A program made the translations under genes and the position numbers. From contig NZ_CP033966.1 in NCBI RefSeq assembly GCF_003854895.1, positions 2,852,001 through 2,916,000 of the forward strand: a stretch of 64,000 nt of DNA, in the 5' to 3' direction. Source of the stretch: Pigmentiphaga sp. H8. GTDB lineage: Bacteria > Pseudomonadota > Gammaproteobacteria > Burkholderiales > Burkholderiaceae_B. Shown piece by piece: positions 51,104-59,350 of this stretch; the stretch's first letter is position 1, and every line of letters begins with the position of its first letter. The notes below the pieces were generated by a model. That model did no database searches. It saw nothing but the letters and a program-made list of their open reading frames with translations, and had not been told where the DNA came from.

Positions 51104-51505
51104 ATGAAGCAGAATCTACGATGGGCGGCGCCCCTGGCGCTTGCGCTGGCGGCTGCATGGCCGCTGGCCGGCCAGGCGATGGACAAGGGCGAGCAGAACG
51201 GCATCGCCTATGTAACGGGCGGCGTGGGCCAGGACGAATCGACCGCCATCCGCGCCATGGCCAAGGACTACAGCCTGCGCATGCTGGCGGCCGCCAAGAG
51301 CGGCGAATATGTGGCCGACGTGCGCGTGGCCATCCACGACAGCGGCGGCAAGGACGTCCTGTCCTTGACCACCCAGGGCCCTTACCTGTTGGCCAGGCTC
51401 GCGCCGGGCAACTACCGGATCGATGCCGAATACGGATCGGCCAGGCAAAGCCGCCAGGTTCGCGTTCCCGCCTCGGGACGCGCCGAGGTTTCCTTCTATT
51501 TCTGA
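51104..51505 (+). CDS. Secreted protein with carboxypeptidase-regulatory-like fold
   Basis: 133 residues with a signal peptide (MKQNLRWAAPLALALAAAWPLAGQA). The C-terminal half (VADVRVAIHDSGGKDVLSLTTQGPYLLARLAPGNYRIDAEY) reads like a small beta-sandwich of the carboxypeptidase regulatory type. Its function is unknown. It lies between two usp genes with gaps of 43 and 34 bases and should share their control by oxygen. Confidence 0.82.
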   Translation: MKQNLRWAAPLALALAAAWPLAGQAMDKGEQNGIAYVTGGVGQDESTAIRAMAKDYSLRMLAAAKSGEYVADVRVAIHDSGGKDVLSLTTQGPYLLARLAPGNYRIDAEYGSARQSRQVRVPASGRAEVSFYF

Positions 51506-51539
51506 CCGGACCGGTCACCCGCCATTCCAGGAGCATCCC

Positions 51540-52025
51540 ATGTACCAGCGCATACTCGTTCCCGTCGACGGCAGCCCCACCTCCAACCGCGGCCTGGACG
51601 AGGCCCTGCGCATCGCGGCCCTGACCAAGGGCCGGTTGCGCCTGATGCACGTGATCGACGAGTTGTCGCTGGCCGGCTCCATGGGCGCCTACGCCGCCTA
51701 CTCCGACTGGATCAACGTCCTGCGCGCCAACGGCGCCGAACTGGTCCAGCAGGCCGAGGCCAGGGCGAAGGCCGCCGGCGTCGAGGCGGACACCGTGCTG
51801 CACGACAATTTCGCCGGCCCGGTGCACGAACTGGTCATCCAGGAAGCACGCAAGTGGCCGGCCGACCTGATCGTGATCGGCACGCACGGCCGGCGCGGCC
51901 TGCCCCGCATGGTGCTGGGCAGCAGCGCCGAGAAGATCCTGCGCGAGGCGCCGGTGCCCGTGCTGCTGGTCCGGCTGCCCGAGACCGGCGGCGACGCCGG
52001 CCCGGGCACTGCCGTCAACCCTTGA
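51540..52025 (+). CDS. Universal stress protein, UspA family
   Basis: 161 residues, single domain. It starts MYQRILVPVDGSPTS, with the nucleotide-binding G-x2-G-x9-G(S/T) pattern GTHGRRGLPRMVLGSSAE near the C-terminus, so it probably binds ATP. It is the third gene in the usp operon. Its last eleven bases overlap the convergent phoX gene. Confidence 0.95.
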   Translation: MYQRILVPVDGSPTSNRGLDEALRIAALTKGRLRLMHVIDELSLAGSMGAYAAYSDWINVLRANGAELVQQAEARAKAAGVEADTVLHDNFAGPVHELVIQEARKWPADLIVIGTHGRRGLPRMVLGSSAEKILREAPVPVLLVRLPETGGDAGPGTAVNP

Positions 52026-53985
52026 GCTTGATGCTCGTGGGATCGGCCGTCAGGTAGCCTACCGCCGCGCCGAAACGGTCCTTGTAGTTGCTGCGGATCA
52101 GCGGGTCCAGCGTGTCCTTGACCTTGTCGTGCAGCGAGCTCCAGTCGCCGGCGTGCTGGAAGTTGCTCATGATGTAGGTCCAGCCGTTGATCTCGTCCAC
52201 TGCGTGCAGGCCGGTCGACTCGCCGCCCGCGGGCACCGACAGCAGCCGCGACAGCGACTTGGTGTCGACGTTGTAGGCCCACAGGAAGTTGTTCACGTGC
52301 GAGCCGCTGTCCTCGCCGATGAACAGCGTGCGCAGCTTTTCCGAGAACTTCAGGTTGTCGGGATTGGCGACCCGCTCGGGGTTGGCCTTGTTGCCCAGCG
52401 CGTCGGCGGAGATGTCCTCGCCCACCAGCAGCATCCTGGTGTGCACCGGCATCCATTCGCTGTTGATGGCCGCGCCGGACTGGTCCTTCTGGCCGCCGGC
52501 CAGGGTATGGGCGAGCACGCCGCCGGCGATCAACGCCTTTTCCAGCGCGATGCCGCTTTGCTCGTTCCAGCCCTTGGCGCTGCCTTTGACCATGGAGTCC
52601 TGGATGTTCTGCAGGGCCGAGTAGGCGACCTTGTCCTTGGCGTTGACGGTGGTGCCCTCCATCTTGGTGAAGCCCATGCTGCCGCCCGCCAGGTAGGCGT
52701 AGCGGTGGGTCTCCAGGAAGGCCGCGGCCTTCTCCATGCCTGGCTTGATCTTGATCCAGTTGGCCGCGCCGTTCGAGAAGATCTTCGTGTAGGTCGCGTC
52801 CGAGGGATCGGCCTTGAGCACGGTCATGATGTCCTCGGGGTCGAGGGTATTGGCCAACTGCTCGATTTCCGCGCTGGTGGCGTGGCCCAGCTTGATCCAG
52901 CTCAGGCTGGCGCCCGCGGCGGCCGGATCGACCGAGAAGCCGGCCCCCAGCTTGGCGACGTACAGCGTGCCCGCCGACAGATCCTTCTCCTTGTCGGCCA
53001 CGAACACGAACAGGCCGCTGTTGGTGGCGTCGTCGCCCATCAGCACCGTGCGGTTGTCGGGCATGACCTGAATCAGCTCGTGCGAGATCCGGCCCATGCA
53101 GTAATGCTTCTTGATCGAGCCCGTGCCGTCGGGGTTCACCGTCACTTCGGGAATGTGGCCGTAGTGGTAGGGACGGGCCCGGGTCTCGTCGCCGTACACG
53201 TTCTTGCTGAAGGCCTTGAACTGGGCGTTGGTGGCGACGAACGGCGCGTCGGGTTCGTACTCTTCGCTGGACAGATGGGTGTTCCAGGGCGACAGGCTGG
53301 CGCCACAGGTGATCCACAGGCCATGCGCCGACGAGGTGTCGACGTTGTGGTACTTGACCAGGCTCAGCTTGCCCGTGGCCTGATCCTGGTCCAGGGTCAG
53401 CACGGCAATGGGCGACGGCAGCGTGCCGTAGGTGTCGGCGCCGCTCTGGTCGCGCGTCGTGTACTCGAACTGCACCACGGCGAACACGGCCTTGCCCTTG
53501 ATGCCCGCCACGTTGGCGTTGGACAGCGCGAGCAGCGAGGTGCCGTCGGGCGAGTCCGAGAAGATCTGGCGTTCCTTGCCCGCCACCGACTTGTCGATGA
53601 TCGGCTGGTTGTTGATGTCGACGTAGCCGCCGGCCAGGATCTTGCCGCCCTTGCCGTCCGAGACCATGTCGCCGGTGATGAAGAACGGCTGGTACGCCAG
53701 CTTGTAGGCGTGCGAACTGCCGTCGCTCAGCTTGACGGTCAGCGTGGAATTCACGGTGGTCGTGGCCATGGCGGCCGGATTGGACAGCGACGGCGCGGGC
53801 GTGGATGTGAACGAGGCCGACACGAAATCCGCGGACGGTTGCGGCGTGGGCGTGATGGGGTCGTCGTCCCCGCCGCAAGCGGCCAGCAGGGACGCGGTAA
53901 CCGTCCCGAGAGGCAGCATGGCGGGCGCGCCGGCCAGGAACTTCAGCGCCTGGCGGCGCGAACTGTTGAGTAGCGTATCGGACAT
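52015..53985 (-). CDS. phoX: PhoX-family alkaline phosphatase (DUF839), Tat-exported
   Basis: 656 residues. The N-terminus SSRRQALKFLAG is a twin-arginine signal and is followed by a hydrophobic stretch ending in LLAAC, so it may be a Tat lipoprotein. The rest is the PhoX/DUF839 beta-propeller, with HIPEVTVNPDGTG, GRISHELIQVMPDNRTVLMGDD and FIGEDSGSHVNNFLWAY. PhoX enzymes release phosphate from organic esters in the periplasm using Ca and Fe. A Pho box upstream supports phosphate-starvation control. Start at 53985 was chosen for the Tat motif; an ATG at 54063 would lie nearer the promoter and add non-conserved residues. Confidence 0.93.
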   Translation of the reverse strand: MSDTLLNSSRRQALKFLAGAPAMLPLGTVTASLLAACGGDDDPITPTPQPSADFVSASFTSTPAPSLSNPAAMATTTVNSTLTVKLSDGSSHAYKLAYQPFFITGDMVSDGKGGKILAGGYVDINNQPIIDKSVAGKERQIFSDSPDGTSLLALSNANVAGIKGKAVFAVVQFEYTTRDQSGADTYGTLPSPIAVLTLDQDQATGKLSLVKYHNVDTSSAHGLWITCGASLSPWNTHLSSEEYEPDAPFVATNAQFKAFSKNVYGDETRARPYHYGHIPEVTVNPDGTGSIKKHYCMGRISHELIQVMPDNRTVLMGDDATNSGLFVFVADKEKDLSAGTLYVAKLGAGFSVDPAAAGASLSWIKLGHATSAEIEQLANTLDPEDIMTVLKADPSDATYTKIFSNGAANWIKIKPGMEKAAAFLETHRYAYLAGGSMGFTKMEGTTVNAKDKVAYSALQNIQDSMVKGSAKGWNEQSGIALEKALIAGGVLAHTLAGGQKDQSGAAINSEWMPVHTRMLLVGEDISADALGNKANPERVANPDNLKFSEKLRTLFIGEDSGSHVNNFLWAYNVDTKSLSRLLSVPAGGESTGLHAVDEINGWTYIMSNFQHAGDWSSLHDKVKDTLDPLIRSNYKDRFGAAVGYLTADPTSIKLKG

Positions 53986-54087
53986 TGTTCTGGTTTCCAA
54001 GGAGGGCTGCGTTGCAACGTCGAATCGACGGCGGCATCCCGGTTCCGGAAACCAGGGAATCATGCCTCCCGATTCGCGTCTGGGCGA

Positions 54088-54121
54088 ATGCTAGGAGGCA
54101 TGGGTGACACTTTCATGAAAG
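54088..54121 (-). promoter_or_regulatory. Pho box and -10 of phoX
   Basis: On the minus strand CTTTCAT (54121-54115), GAAA, GTGTCAC (54110-54104) match the PhoB consensus repeats at 11 of 14 positions with the correct spacer. Exactly ten bases later comes TAGCAT (54093-54088), a -10 element in the position found at PhoB-activated promoters that lack a -35. Confidence 0.7.
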
Positions 54122-54143
54122 GGACGTGGCCGTCCCTACGCCG

Positions 54144-54638
54144 CTACATGATCTGCGGACGATCGGGCAGCGTATTGGCGCGGGAAGCGCCGGGATAGTG
54201 GCGGGCCAGCGAGGCGCCCAGGGCCGTGATGCCATCGACCACGCCCTGTTCGTAGCGGCCCTGGCCGAACGCTTCCTGGATGCCGCGGCAGACGGCTTCC
54301 CAGGTTCCGGCGCTTTCGCAGGCATGGATGCCGCGGTCGCAGACGATCTCGACCGCATGGTCGGCCATCAGCACGTACAGCAGGATGCCGTTGTTGCCGG
54401 GCGTGTCCCACACGCCTTGCAGCGCGAAGACTTCCAGCGCCCGTTCCCGCGGCGACTGCTGCTGCCATAGCGGGCCCATGTCCAGCGCGGCCTCGACCAC
54501 GAAACGGATCTGCCCGTCATGGCGGGACTCGACCTCGCGGATGGTCCGTTCGATGCGGTCCAGCGCCTGGGCCGGGAAGGCCTGGTGCGCCGCGCGGCGG
54601 GTCGTCGCCAGATGCTTGAGGAATCGTTTGATCGCCAT
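54144..54638 (-). CDS. TPM domain protein (cytoplasmic, C-terminal gene of the pair)
   Basis: 164 residues, a TPM domain without a signal peptide: RIERTIREVESRHDGQIRFVVEAALD, RALEVFALQGVWDTPGNNGILLYVLMADHAVEIVCDRGI. TPM domains (YgcG-like) were first linked to photosystem II repair and acid phosphatase activity; the role in bacteria is unsettled. The start at 54638 lies two bases after the stop of the larger TPM gene. It forms a lemA-TPM-TPM operon. Confidence 0.9.
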   Translation of the reverse strand: MAIKRFLKHLATTRRAAHQAFPAQALDRIERTIREVESRHDGQIRFVVEAALDMGPLWQQQSPRERALEVFALQGVWDTPGNNGILLYVLMADHAVEIVCDRGIHACESAGTWEAVCRGIQEAFGQGRYEQGVVDGITALGASLARHYPGASRANTLPDRPQIM

Positions 54639-54640
54639 GG

Positions 54641-55555
54641 CTACCACCGTCCCGAGGCACCGCCGCCGCCGAAGCCGCCGCCGCCCCCGCCACCAAAACC
54701 GCCTCCGCCGAAGCCTCCGCCACCAAAGCCGCCGCCCCCTCCCCGACCGCCGCGATGGCTGCCGCCATAGCCGCCGGGCAGTCCGGCGAAGCCCCCGCCC
54801 ACCAGCGTGAAGAAGAACGCCAGCAGGGCGCCCACGATCGCGATGGCCACCGCGCCGGACAGCAGCCAGGCGGCTCCGCCCACGACGCCGCCGGTTACCA
54901 GCGCACCGGGCAGCCTGCCCAGCGCGCGACGCAGCATGCCGCCCGCCACCAGCGCGACGATCAGCAAGACCGGCGCGATGCCTTCCAGGTCGCCGCCTTC
55001 CTGCGCGGCGCGCTCGGGAGGCGGCGGCAGCGGTTCGCCGTCGATGAGCCGCATGATGCGGTCGGCGCCCTGGGAAATGCCGCCGTAGTAGTCTCCTTCG
55101 CGGAACCGGGGCGTGACGATCTCGTTCAGGATGCGGTTGGCGGTGGCATCGTTCAGCACGCCTTCCAGGCCATAGCCCACCTCGATCCGCATCCGCCGGT
55201 CGTCCTTGGCCACCAGGAACAGCACGCCGTCGTCCACATTCTTGCGGCCGGGCTTCCAGGCCTCGGCCACCCGCAGCGAGTACTGTTCGACGCTCTCGGG
55301 CGCGGTGCTGGGAACGACCAGAATGGCGAGCTGGCTGCCCTTGCGTTCCTGAAAGGCGCGCAGTTGCTGTTCCAGTCCGGACCGCTGCTCGGCGGTCAGC
55401 GTCGAGGTCAGGTCGGTGACCAGCCCGCCGAACGGCGGAATCGCCACCAGGCCATCACTGGCGGCCAGGGCCGGGGCGGCCGCCAGCCAGAGCACGGCGG
55501 CGCCGGCGGCCAGCCAGGCGGCCGCCCCGCGTCTCCAGGCCCGCCATGCGCTCAT
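54641..55555 (-). CDS. YgcG-type TPM domain membrane protein with Gly-rich tail
   Basis: 304 residues: signal peptide (about 1-31), periplasmic TPM domain (TLTAEQRSGLEQQLRAFQER, DDRRMRIEVGYGLEGVLND), two membrane helices at about 195-245, and a C-terminal tail made almost entirely of G and F (GGGGFGGGG repeats). This order is typical of YgcG partners of LemA. The repetitive GC-rich tail (about 54645-54760) is prone to slippage. Its start overlaps the lemA stop by four bases. Confidence 0.93.
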   Translation of the reverse strand: MSAWRAWRRGAAAWLAAGAAVLWLAAAPALAASDGLVAIPPFGGLVTDLTSTLTAEQRSGLEQQLRAFQERKGSQLAILVVPSTAPESVEQYSLRVAEAWKPGRKNVDDGVLFLVAKDDRRMRIEVGYGLEGVLNDATANRILNEIVTPRFREGDYYGGISQGADRIMRLIDGEPLPPPPERAAQEGGDLEGIAPVLLIVALVAGGMLRRALGRLPGALVTGGVVGGAAWLLSGAVAIAIVGALLAFFFTLVGGGFAGLPGGYGGSHRGGRGGGGGFGGGGFGGGGFGGGGGGGFGGGGASGRW

Positions 55556-56163
55556 CGCGCGCCCGCGGGCTTGTTGCCGCCGAAGTCGACCGTCGGCGGC
55601 GTGGAAATCGCGCTTTCGTTGGCCACCGAGAAATTGGCCTTGACCGGATAGCCGAAGGCCTTCGCGGTCAGGTTGCTCGGGAACGAGCGCACGATCACGT
55701 TGTAGTCCTGGACCGACTTGATATAGCGGTTGCGGGCCACGGTGATGCGGTTCTCGGTGCCTTCGAGCTGCGCCTGCAAGTCGCGGAAGTTCTCATTGGC
55801 CTTGAGGTCCGGATAACGCTCCACCACCACCATCAGGCGCGACAGCGCGCTGGTCAGCTGCTGCTGGGCGGCGTCGAACTTGGCGAAGGCCTCGGGATCG
55901 TTGACCAGTTCCGGCGTGGCGTTGATGCCGGTGGCTTGCGCGCGGGCGTTGACCACGGCGGTCAGCGTGTCCTGCTCGTGGCTGGCATAGCCCTTGACCG
56001 TGTTGACCAGATTGGGGATGAGGTCCGCGCGCCGCTGGTACTGGTTCAGGACTTCGGACCAGCTGGCCTTGACCTGTTCGTCCGCGCGTTGCAGGTCGTT
56101 GTAGCCGCAGCCGGACAGCGTGGCCGCCAGCATGACGAGGAAGGCAGTGATCAGGCTTCGCAC
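55552..56163 (-). CDS. lemA: LemA family lipoprotein
   Basis: 203 residues from a GTG start with AAGGAGAACAAG upstream. It has a lipobox (LSGC) and the LemA helical core NDLQRADEQVKASWSEVLNQYQRRADLIPNLVNTVKGYASHE. LemA proteins are envelope-anchored and almost always precede YgcG/TPM genes, as here. Their molecular role is not established. A much longer frame upstream on this strand is rejected. Confidence 0.95.
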   Translation of the reverse strand: MRSLITAFLVMLAATLSGCGYNDLQRADEQVKASWSEVLNQYQRRADLIPNLVNTVKGYASHEQDTLTAVVNARAQATGINATPELVNDPEAFAKFDAAQQQLTSALSRLMVVVERYPDLKANENFRDLQAQLEGTENRITVARNRYIKSVQDYNVIVRSFPSNLTAKAFGYPVKANFSVANESAISTPPTVDFGGNKPAGAR

Positions 56164-56210
56164 CTTGTTCTCCTTGGGAATGAGCGCTTGGGAAATGCTG
56201 TGCAATCGGG

Positions 56211-56723
56211 TCAGCGGAATACGTCCGCGAGCACGTCGGCCACGACCAGGGTGGCCAGCGACACCAGGATCAGATCCGTGCCCGCCACGCGCCACTCGTA
56301 GCCGGGATAGACCGGCAGCCTGGCCAGCATGTCGGACGGCACGGCCTTCTTGGCGATGCCCGGCGGCAGTGGCTTGCCACGGGCCAGGTTCTTGCGTATG
56401 CCCGGGGGCAAGGGGCCATAGCCCACCGCGCGATAGTCGGAGGCGTAGTTCCGGGCCAGCGAGACGGTGATGCCGGCTCGGACCAGGTCGTCGCCGCCGG
56501 CGCGCTTGTCCTGCCTGGAGCCGCCGCCCTTGCCCGACGTCTTGTCGCCCTGCCCCTGACCGTGGCCCTTGCTTCCCTGCCCCTTGCCGCCGCCGTGGCC
56601 GCCTCCCGCATGGGCATTGCCGCTGCCTTTGCCGCTGGGTGGATCGGCAAAGGCGGGGGTCATGCCCAGCGAACCCGCCAGCAGCAGGACCAGGAAAATT
56701 TCGCGTCGCGGTTTGAGCATCAT
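56211..56723 (-). CDS. CigR-like inner-membrane/periplasmic protein
   Basis: 170 residues with a signal peptide or anchor (KPRREIFLVLLLAGSLGMTPAFA), a low-complexity Gly/Lys/His linker (GGGHGGGKGQGSKGHGQGQG), a conserved C-terminal block (GPLPPGIRKNLARGKPLPPGI, then LPVYPGYEWRVAGTDLILV) and a final hydrophobic helix. This matches the family annotated as anti-virulence regulator CigR, named from a Salmonella SPI-3 protein. Whether this homologue affects virulence is unknown. An ATG three bases later is equally possible. Confidence 0.8.
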   Translation of the reverse strand: MMLKPRREIFLVLLLAGSLGMTPAFADPPSGKGSGNAHAGGGHGGGKGQGSKGHGQGQGDKTSGKGGGSRQDKRAGGDDLVRAGITVSLARNYASDYRAVGYGPLPPGIRKNLARGKPLPPGIAKKAVPSDMLARLPVYPGYEWRVAGTDLILVSLATLVVADVLADVFR

Positions 56724-56831
56724 TTTCAGTCGGCTCCTCGAGCACAGGTGTGCAACGAGCCAAGCATAGCGCAAGGCCGCAAGAGGCGGTCTCGACAAGG
56801 TATCCAGTTGCAGCGGTCGGTTGCAGCGGCG

Positions 56832-57638
56832 TCAGCCGCGCGGCCGCGAGACCAGCCGCTCCAGCCTCAAGCGGTCGCGCGCGTCCGTCAACCGCCACAC
56901 GGCCAGATAGACCGAGCCGGCCGATGCCGCGAAACCGCCCCCGGCCAGCAGGAACATCAGCAGGATCTGGTACTTGGCCGACTCGATGGGATCCATGCCG
57001 GCCAGGATCTGCCCGGTCATGATGCCGGGCATGGTGATCACGCCGGCCGCCGCCATCTGGTTCATGACCGGCAGCACCCCTGCCCTTACCGCGCCGCGGA
57101 TGACGCCCCGGAAGGCGGTGTAGCGGTCGGCGCCCAGGGCCAGCCGGGCCTCGATGGCCGCCCGTTCGCGCGACACCGAGGTGAACACCCCGTTCAGGGC
57201 CAGGCTGGCGCTGTTCATGGCGGTGCCCAGCACGATGCCGGCCAGCGGGATCGCATGGCGCGGGTCGTACCAGGGATCGGGACGCAGCGCCGTGGCCAGC
57301 GCCAGCAGTGCGATGCCCAGCGTGGCGATGCCCACCGGCACGCCACCCACGCCGTAGCGCCATGCCCCCTGGAAGCGCCGTTCCTGCCTGGAGCCGACCT
57401 CGTGGCAGGCCGCGGCGATCATCAGCGCAACGACCGCGCCGGTCACCCAGGGCGAAGTCAGCGCGAACACCTGCCGCAGGAACAGGCCCACCAGGATCAA
57501 CTGCACGACCATGCGCGCCGCCGCCACCAGCAACGGACGCTGGATGCCCAGCGCCAGGCGCAGCGACAGCGCGGCGCTGGCCAGAACCAGCACCGCCGCC
57601 ATGGCCAATTCCAGCGGGGTCAGTGAAATGGGGGTCAT
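56832..57638 (-). CDS. fetB: FetB-like ABC transporter permease (UPF0014, YbbM)
   Basis: 268 residues with about seven membrane helices and the UPF0014 blocks LALGIQRPLLVAAARMVVQLILVG, GIVLGTAMNSASLALN and MNQMAAAGVITMPGIMTGQILAG. The E. coli FetAB pair is proposed to export iron under oxidative stress. It overlaps fetA by four bases. The long open frame extending to 58262 is not used because the ATG at 57638 begins the conserved region. Confidence 0.9.
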   Translation of the reverse strand: MTPISLTPLELAMAAVLVLASAALSLRLALGIQRPLLVAAARMVVQLILVGLFLRQVFALTSPWVTGAVVALMIAAACHEVGSRQERRFQGAWRYGVGGVPVGIATLGIALLALATALRPDPWYDPRHAIPLAGIVLGTAMNSASLALNGVFTSVSRERAAIEARLALGADRYTAFRGVIRGAVRAGVLPVMNQMAAAGVITMPGIMTGQILAGMDPIESAKYQILLMFLLAGGGFAASAGSVYLAVWRLTDARDRLRLERLVSRPRG

Positions 57639-58276
57639 GGCGTCTCGTTCTCCAGTCCCGCGGGCGTCATGCGCAGCCGCCGGGTGGCGATGCGCGCGGC
57701 CTGCGCGGCGTCGTGCGTGACCACCAGCAGTCCGGTGCCCTGTGCGCGCAGCCGCGCCAGCAGGGCCTCGACCCGGGCGGTGGCTTCGGGATCCAGGGCC
57801 GAGGTCGGTTCGTCCAGCAGCAGGAAGCGCGGCTCCTGCGAGATGGCGCGTACCAGCGCGAGCCGCTGGCGCTGGCCGGTCGACAGCGTGGCCACCGGCG
57901 CCACGAACAGCGCGTCGGCCAGCCCCAGTTCCGGCAGCAGTTCGCGCGCCCGATCCGGATACGCCATGTGGTCGGCCACGATGTCCGTCCACCACCCCGC
58001 CTCGGCCGCGACATAGGTCACCTGGCGGCGAAACGCCGGGGCCCGCATGCGAGCGCGGTCCACGCCGTCCAGCTCGACGCGGCCCCGGGCCGGTTCGAGG
58101 TCGGCGATCATGCGCAGCAGCAGGCTCTTGCCCACGCCGGACGGGCCGGACAAGGCCACGCACTCGCCGCTCTCGACCGCCAGAGCGAAAGGACCCGCGA
58201 GCCGGCCGTGCAGGCCGTGCACGTATAATCGATGGTTGCTCGCGGCAACGATAAGACCACAAAGCCCATTTACCAT
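57635..58276 (-). CDS. fetA: FetA-like ABC transporter ATP-binding protein
   Basis: 213 residues: Walker A GPSGVGKS near 44-51, signature LSTGQRQRLAL, Walker B LLLDEPTSALD and H-loop VVTHDAAQ. A compact ATPase like E. coli YbbL, paired with the UPF0014 permease. The ATG at 58276 is taken; a GTG at 58222 would remove the first beta-strand. The predicted -10 of the divergent Bug gene (58224-58229) lies inside its coding start. Confidence 0.88.
   Translation of the reverse strand: MVNGLCGLIVAASNHRLYVHGLHGRLAGPFALAVESGECVALSGPSGVGKSLLLRMIADLEPARGRVELDGVDRARMRAPAFRRQVTYVAAEAGWWTDIVADHMAYPDRARELLPELGLADALFVAPVATLSTGQRQRLALVRAISQEPRFLLLDEPTSALDPEATARVEALLARLRAQGTGLLVVTHDAAQAARIATRRLRMTPAGLENETP
58224..58229 (+). 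promoter_or_regulatory. Predicted -10 element of the Bug gene at 58295
   Basis: A perfect TATAAT lies 66 bases before the Bug start codon, within the 5' end of the divergent fetA gene. No good -35 hexamer is found 16-18 bases upstream, so an activator may be needed. Confidence 0.4.
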
Positions 58277-58294
58277 TTCAAGGTTGTTTCATCT

Positions 58295-59260
58295 ATGTAT
58301 CGCGCACTCGCCGCCGCCCTCGTGCTGGGCACCCTGGCCGTCGCTCCCGCCCATGCCGGATCCTACCCCGACCGCCCCGTCCGCATCATCAACCCGTTCC
58401 CGCCCGGCACGAACACCGACACGGTAGCGCGCCTGCTGGCCCAGAAGCTGCAACAGAACTGGGGCCAGGCCACCGTCGTCGAGAACAAGACCGGCGCGGG
58501 CGGCGCGATCGGCGCGAGCTTCGTCGCCAAGTCGCCGGCCGACGGCTACACGCTGCTGCTGACATCTTCGTCCACGCACCTGGTGGCCCCCGTGCTGCGC
58601 AAGGCCGTGCCCTACGACGCGAACAAGGACTTCACGCCCATCATGACGGTGACCGTGTCGCCGCACGTGGTAGTCGCCACCCATTCGCTGCCGGTCAAGG
58701 ACTTCAAGGACTTCGTGGCCTACGTGAAGTCGCACCCGGGCACGACCTTCGCATCCTCGGGCAACGGCACCGGCTACCACCTGGCGGGTGAACTGTTCGC
58801 CCACGGCGTCGGCGCCAACATGCTGCACATCCCCTACCGCGGCGCGGCTCCGGCCATGAACGACCTGATAGGCGGACAGGTCCAGTCCATGTTCGACTCC
58901 CCGGGCAGCGTGGCGCCCAACGCCAAGAGCGGCCGCGTCCACGCGCTGGCCGTCATGGGTCCCAAGCGCTGGCCCACCCTGCCGGACGTCCCCACCACGG
59001 TGGAACTGGGCTATCCCCAGTTGCAGTTCTCCACCTGGCTGGGCCTGTACGCGCCGGCCAACACCCCGCCCGAGGTGATCGCCAAGATCACCAACATCCT
59101 GACCACCGAACTGTCCAAGCCCGGCATGAGCGAACAGTTCGACCAGATGGGCTCGCAGCTGAACATGATCGTGGGCAAGGACTTCGCCAAGTTCATGCTG
59201 GACGGCCAGGCCTCGCTGAAGAAGCTGGCCGAGGAAGCCAAGCTGCCGATGCTGGACTGA
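58295..59260 (+). CDS. Bug-type periplasmic solute-binding protein
   Basis: 321 residues: signal peptide MYRALAAALVLGTLAVAPAHA, mature start GSYPDRPVRIINPFPPGTNTD, then VVENKTGAGGAIGASFVAKSPADGYTLL. This is a canonical Bug protein. The membrane TctAB components are not nearby, which is usual for the family. It is divergent from fetA and convergent with a second Bug gene, sharing a bidirectional terminator. Confidence 0.94.
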   Translation: MYRALAAALVLGTLAVAPAHAGSYPDRPVRIINPFPPGTNTDTVARLLAQKLQQNWGQATVVENKTGAGGAIGASFVAKSPADGYTLLLTSSSTHLVAPVLRKAVPYDANKDFTPIMTVTVSPHVVVATHSLPVKDFKDFVAYVKSHPGTTFASSGNGTGYHLAGELFAHGVGANMLHIPYRGAAPAMNDLIGGQVQSMFDSPGSVAPNAKSGRVHALAVMGPKRWPTLPDVPTTVELGYPQLQFSTWLGLYAPANTPPEVIAKITNILTTELSKPGMSEQFDQMGSQLNMIVGKDFAKFMLDGQASLKKLAEEAKLPMLD

Positions 59261-59280
59261 TCGCGTTTCTCCGAAACTGA

Positions 59281-59318
59281 AAACGGCCTCGCTTTCGAAA
59301 GATGCGAGGCCGTTTTTC
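59281..59318. terminator. Bidirectional rho-independent terminator between convergent Bug genes
   Basis: AAAACGGCCTCGC (59281-59293) pairs perfectly with GCGAGGCCGTTTT (59305-59317). A T-run on the right serves the plus-strand gene, and the complementary A-run on the left serves the minus-strand gene. Confidence 0.9.
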
Positions 59319-59350
59319 TTGGCGGACGACAGGCGCGAAGCGCCGCTCGC

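Noticed and set aside
54645..54760. Gly-rich GGN repeat as a possible tandem-repeat phase-variable tract
   Set aside because: It encodes the usual Gly/Phe tail of YgcG-type proteins and the frame is intact; length variation would not shift the frame in most cases as the units are multiples of three.
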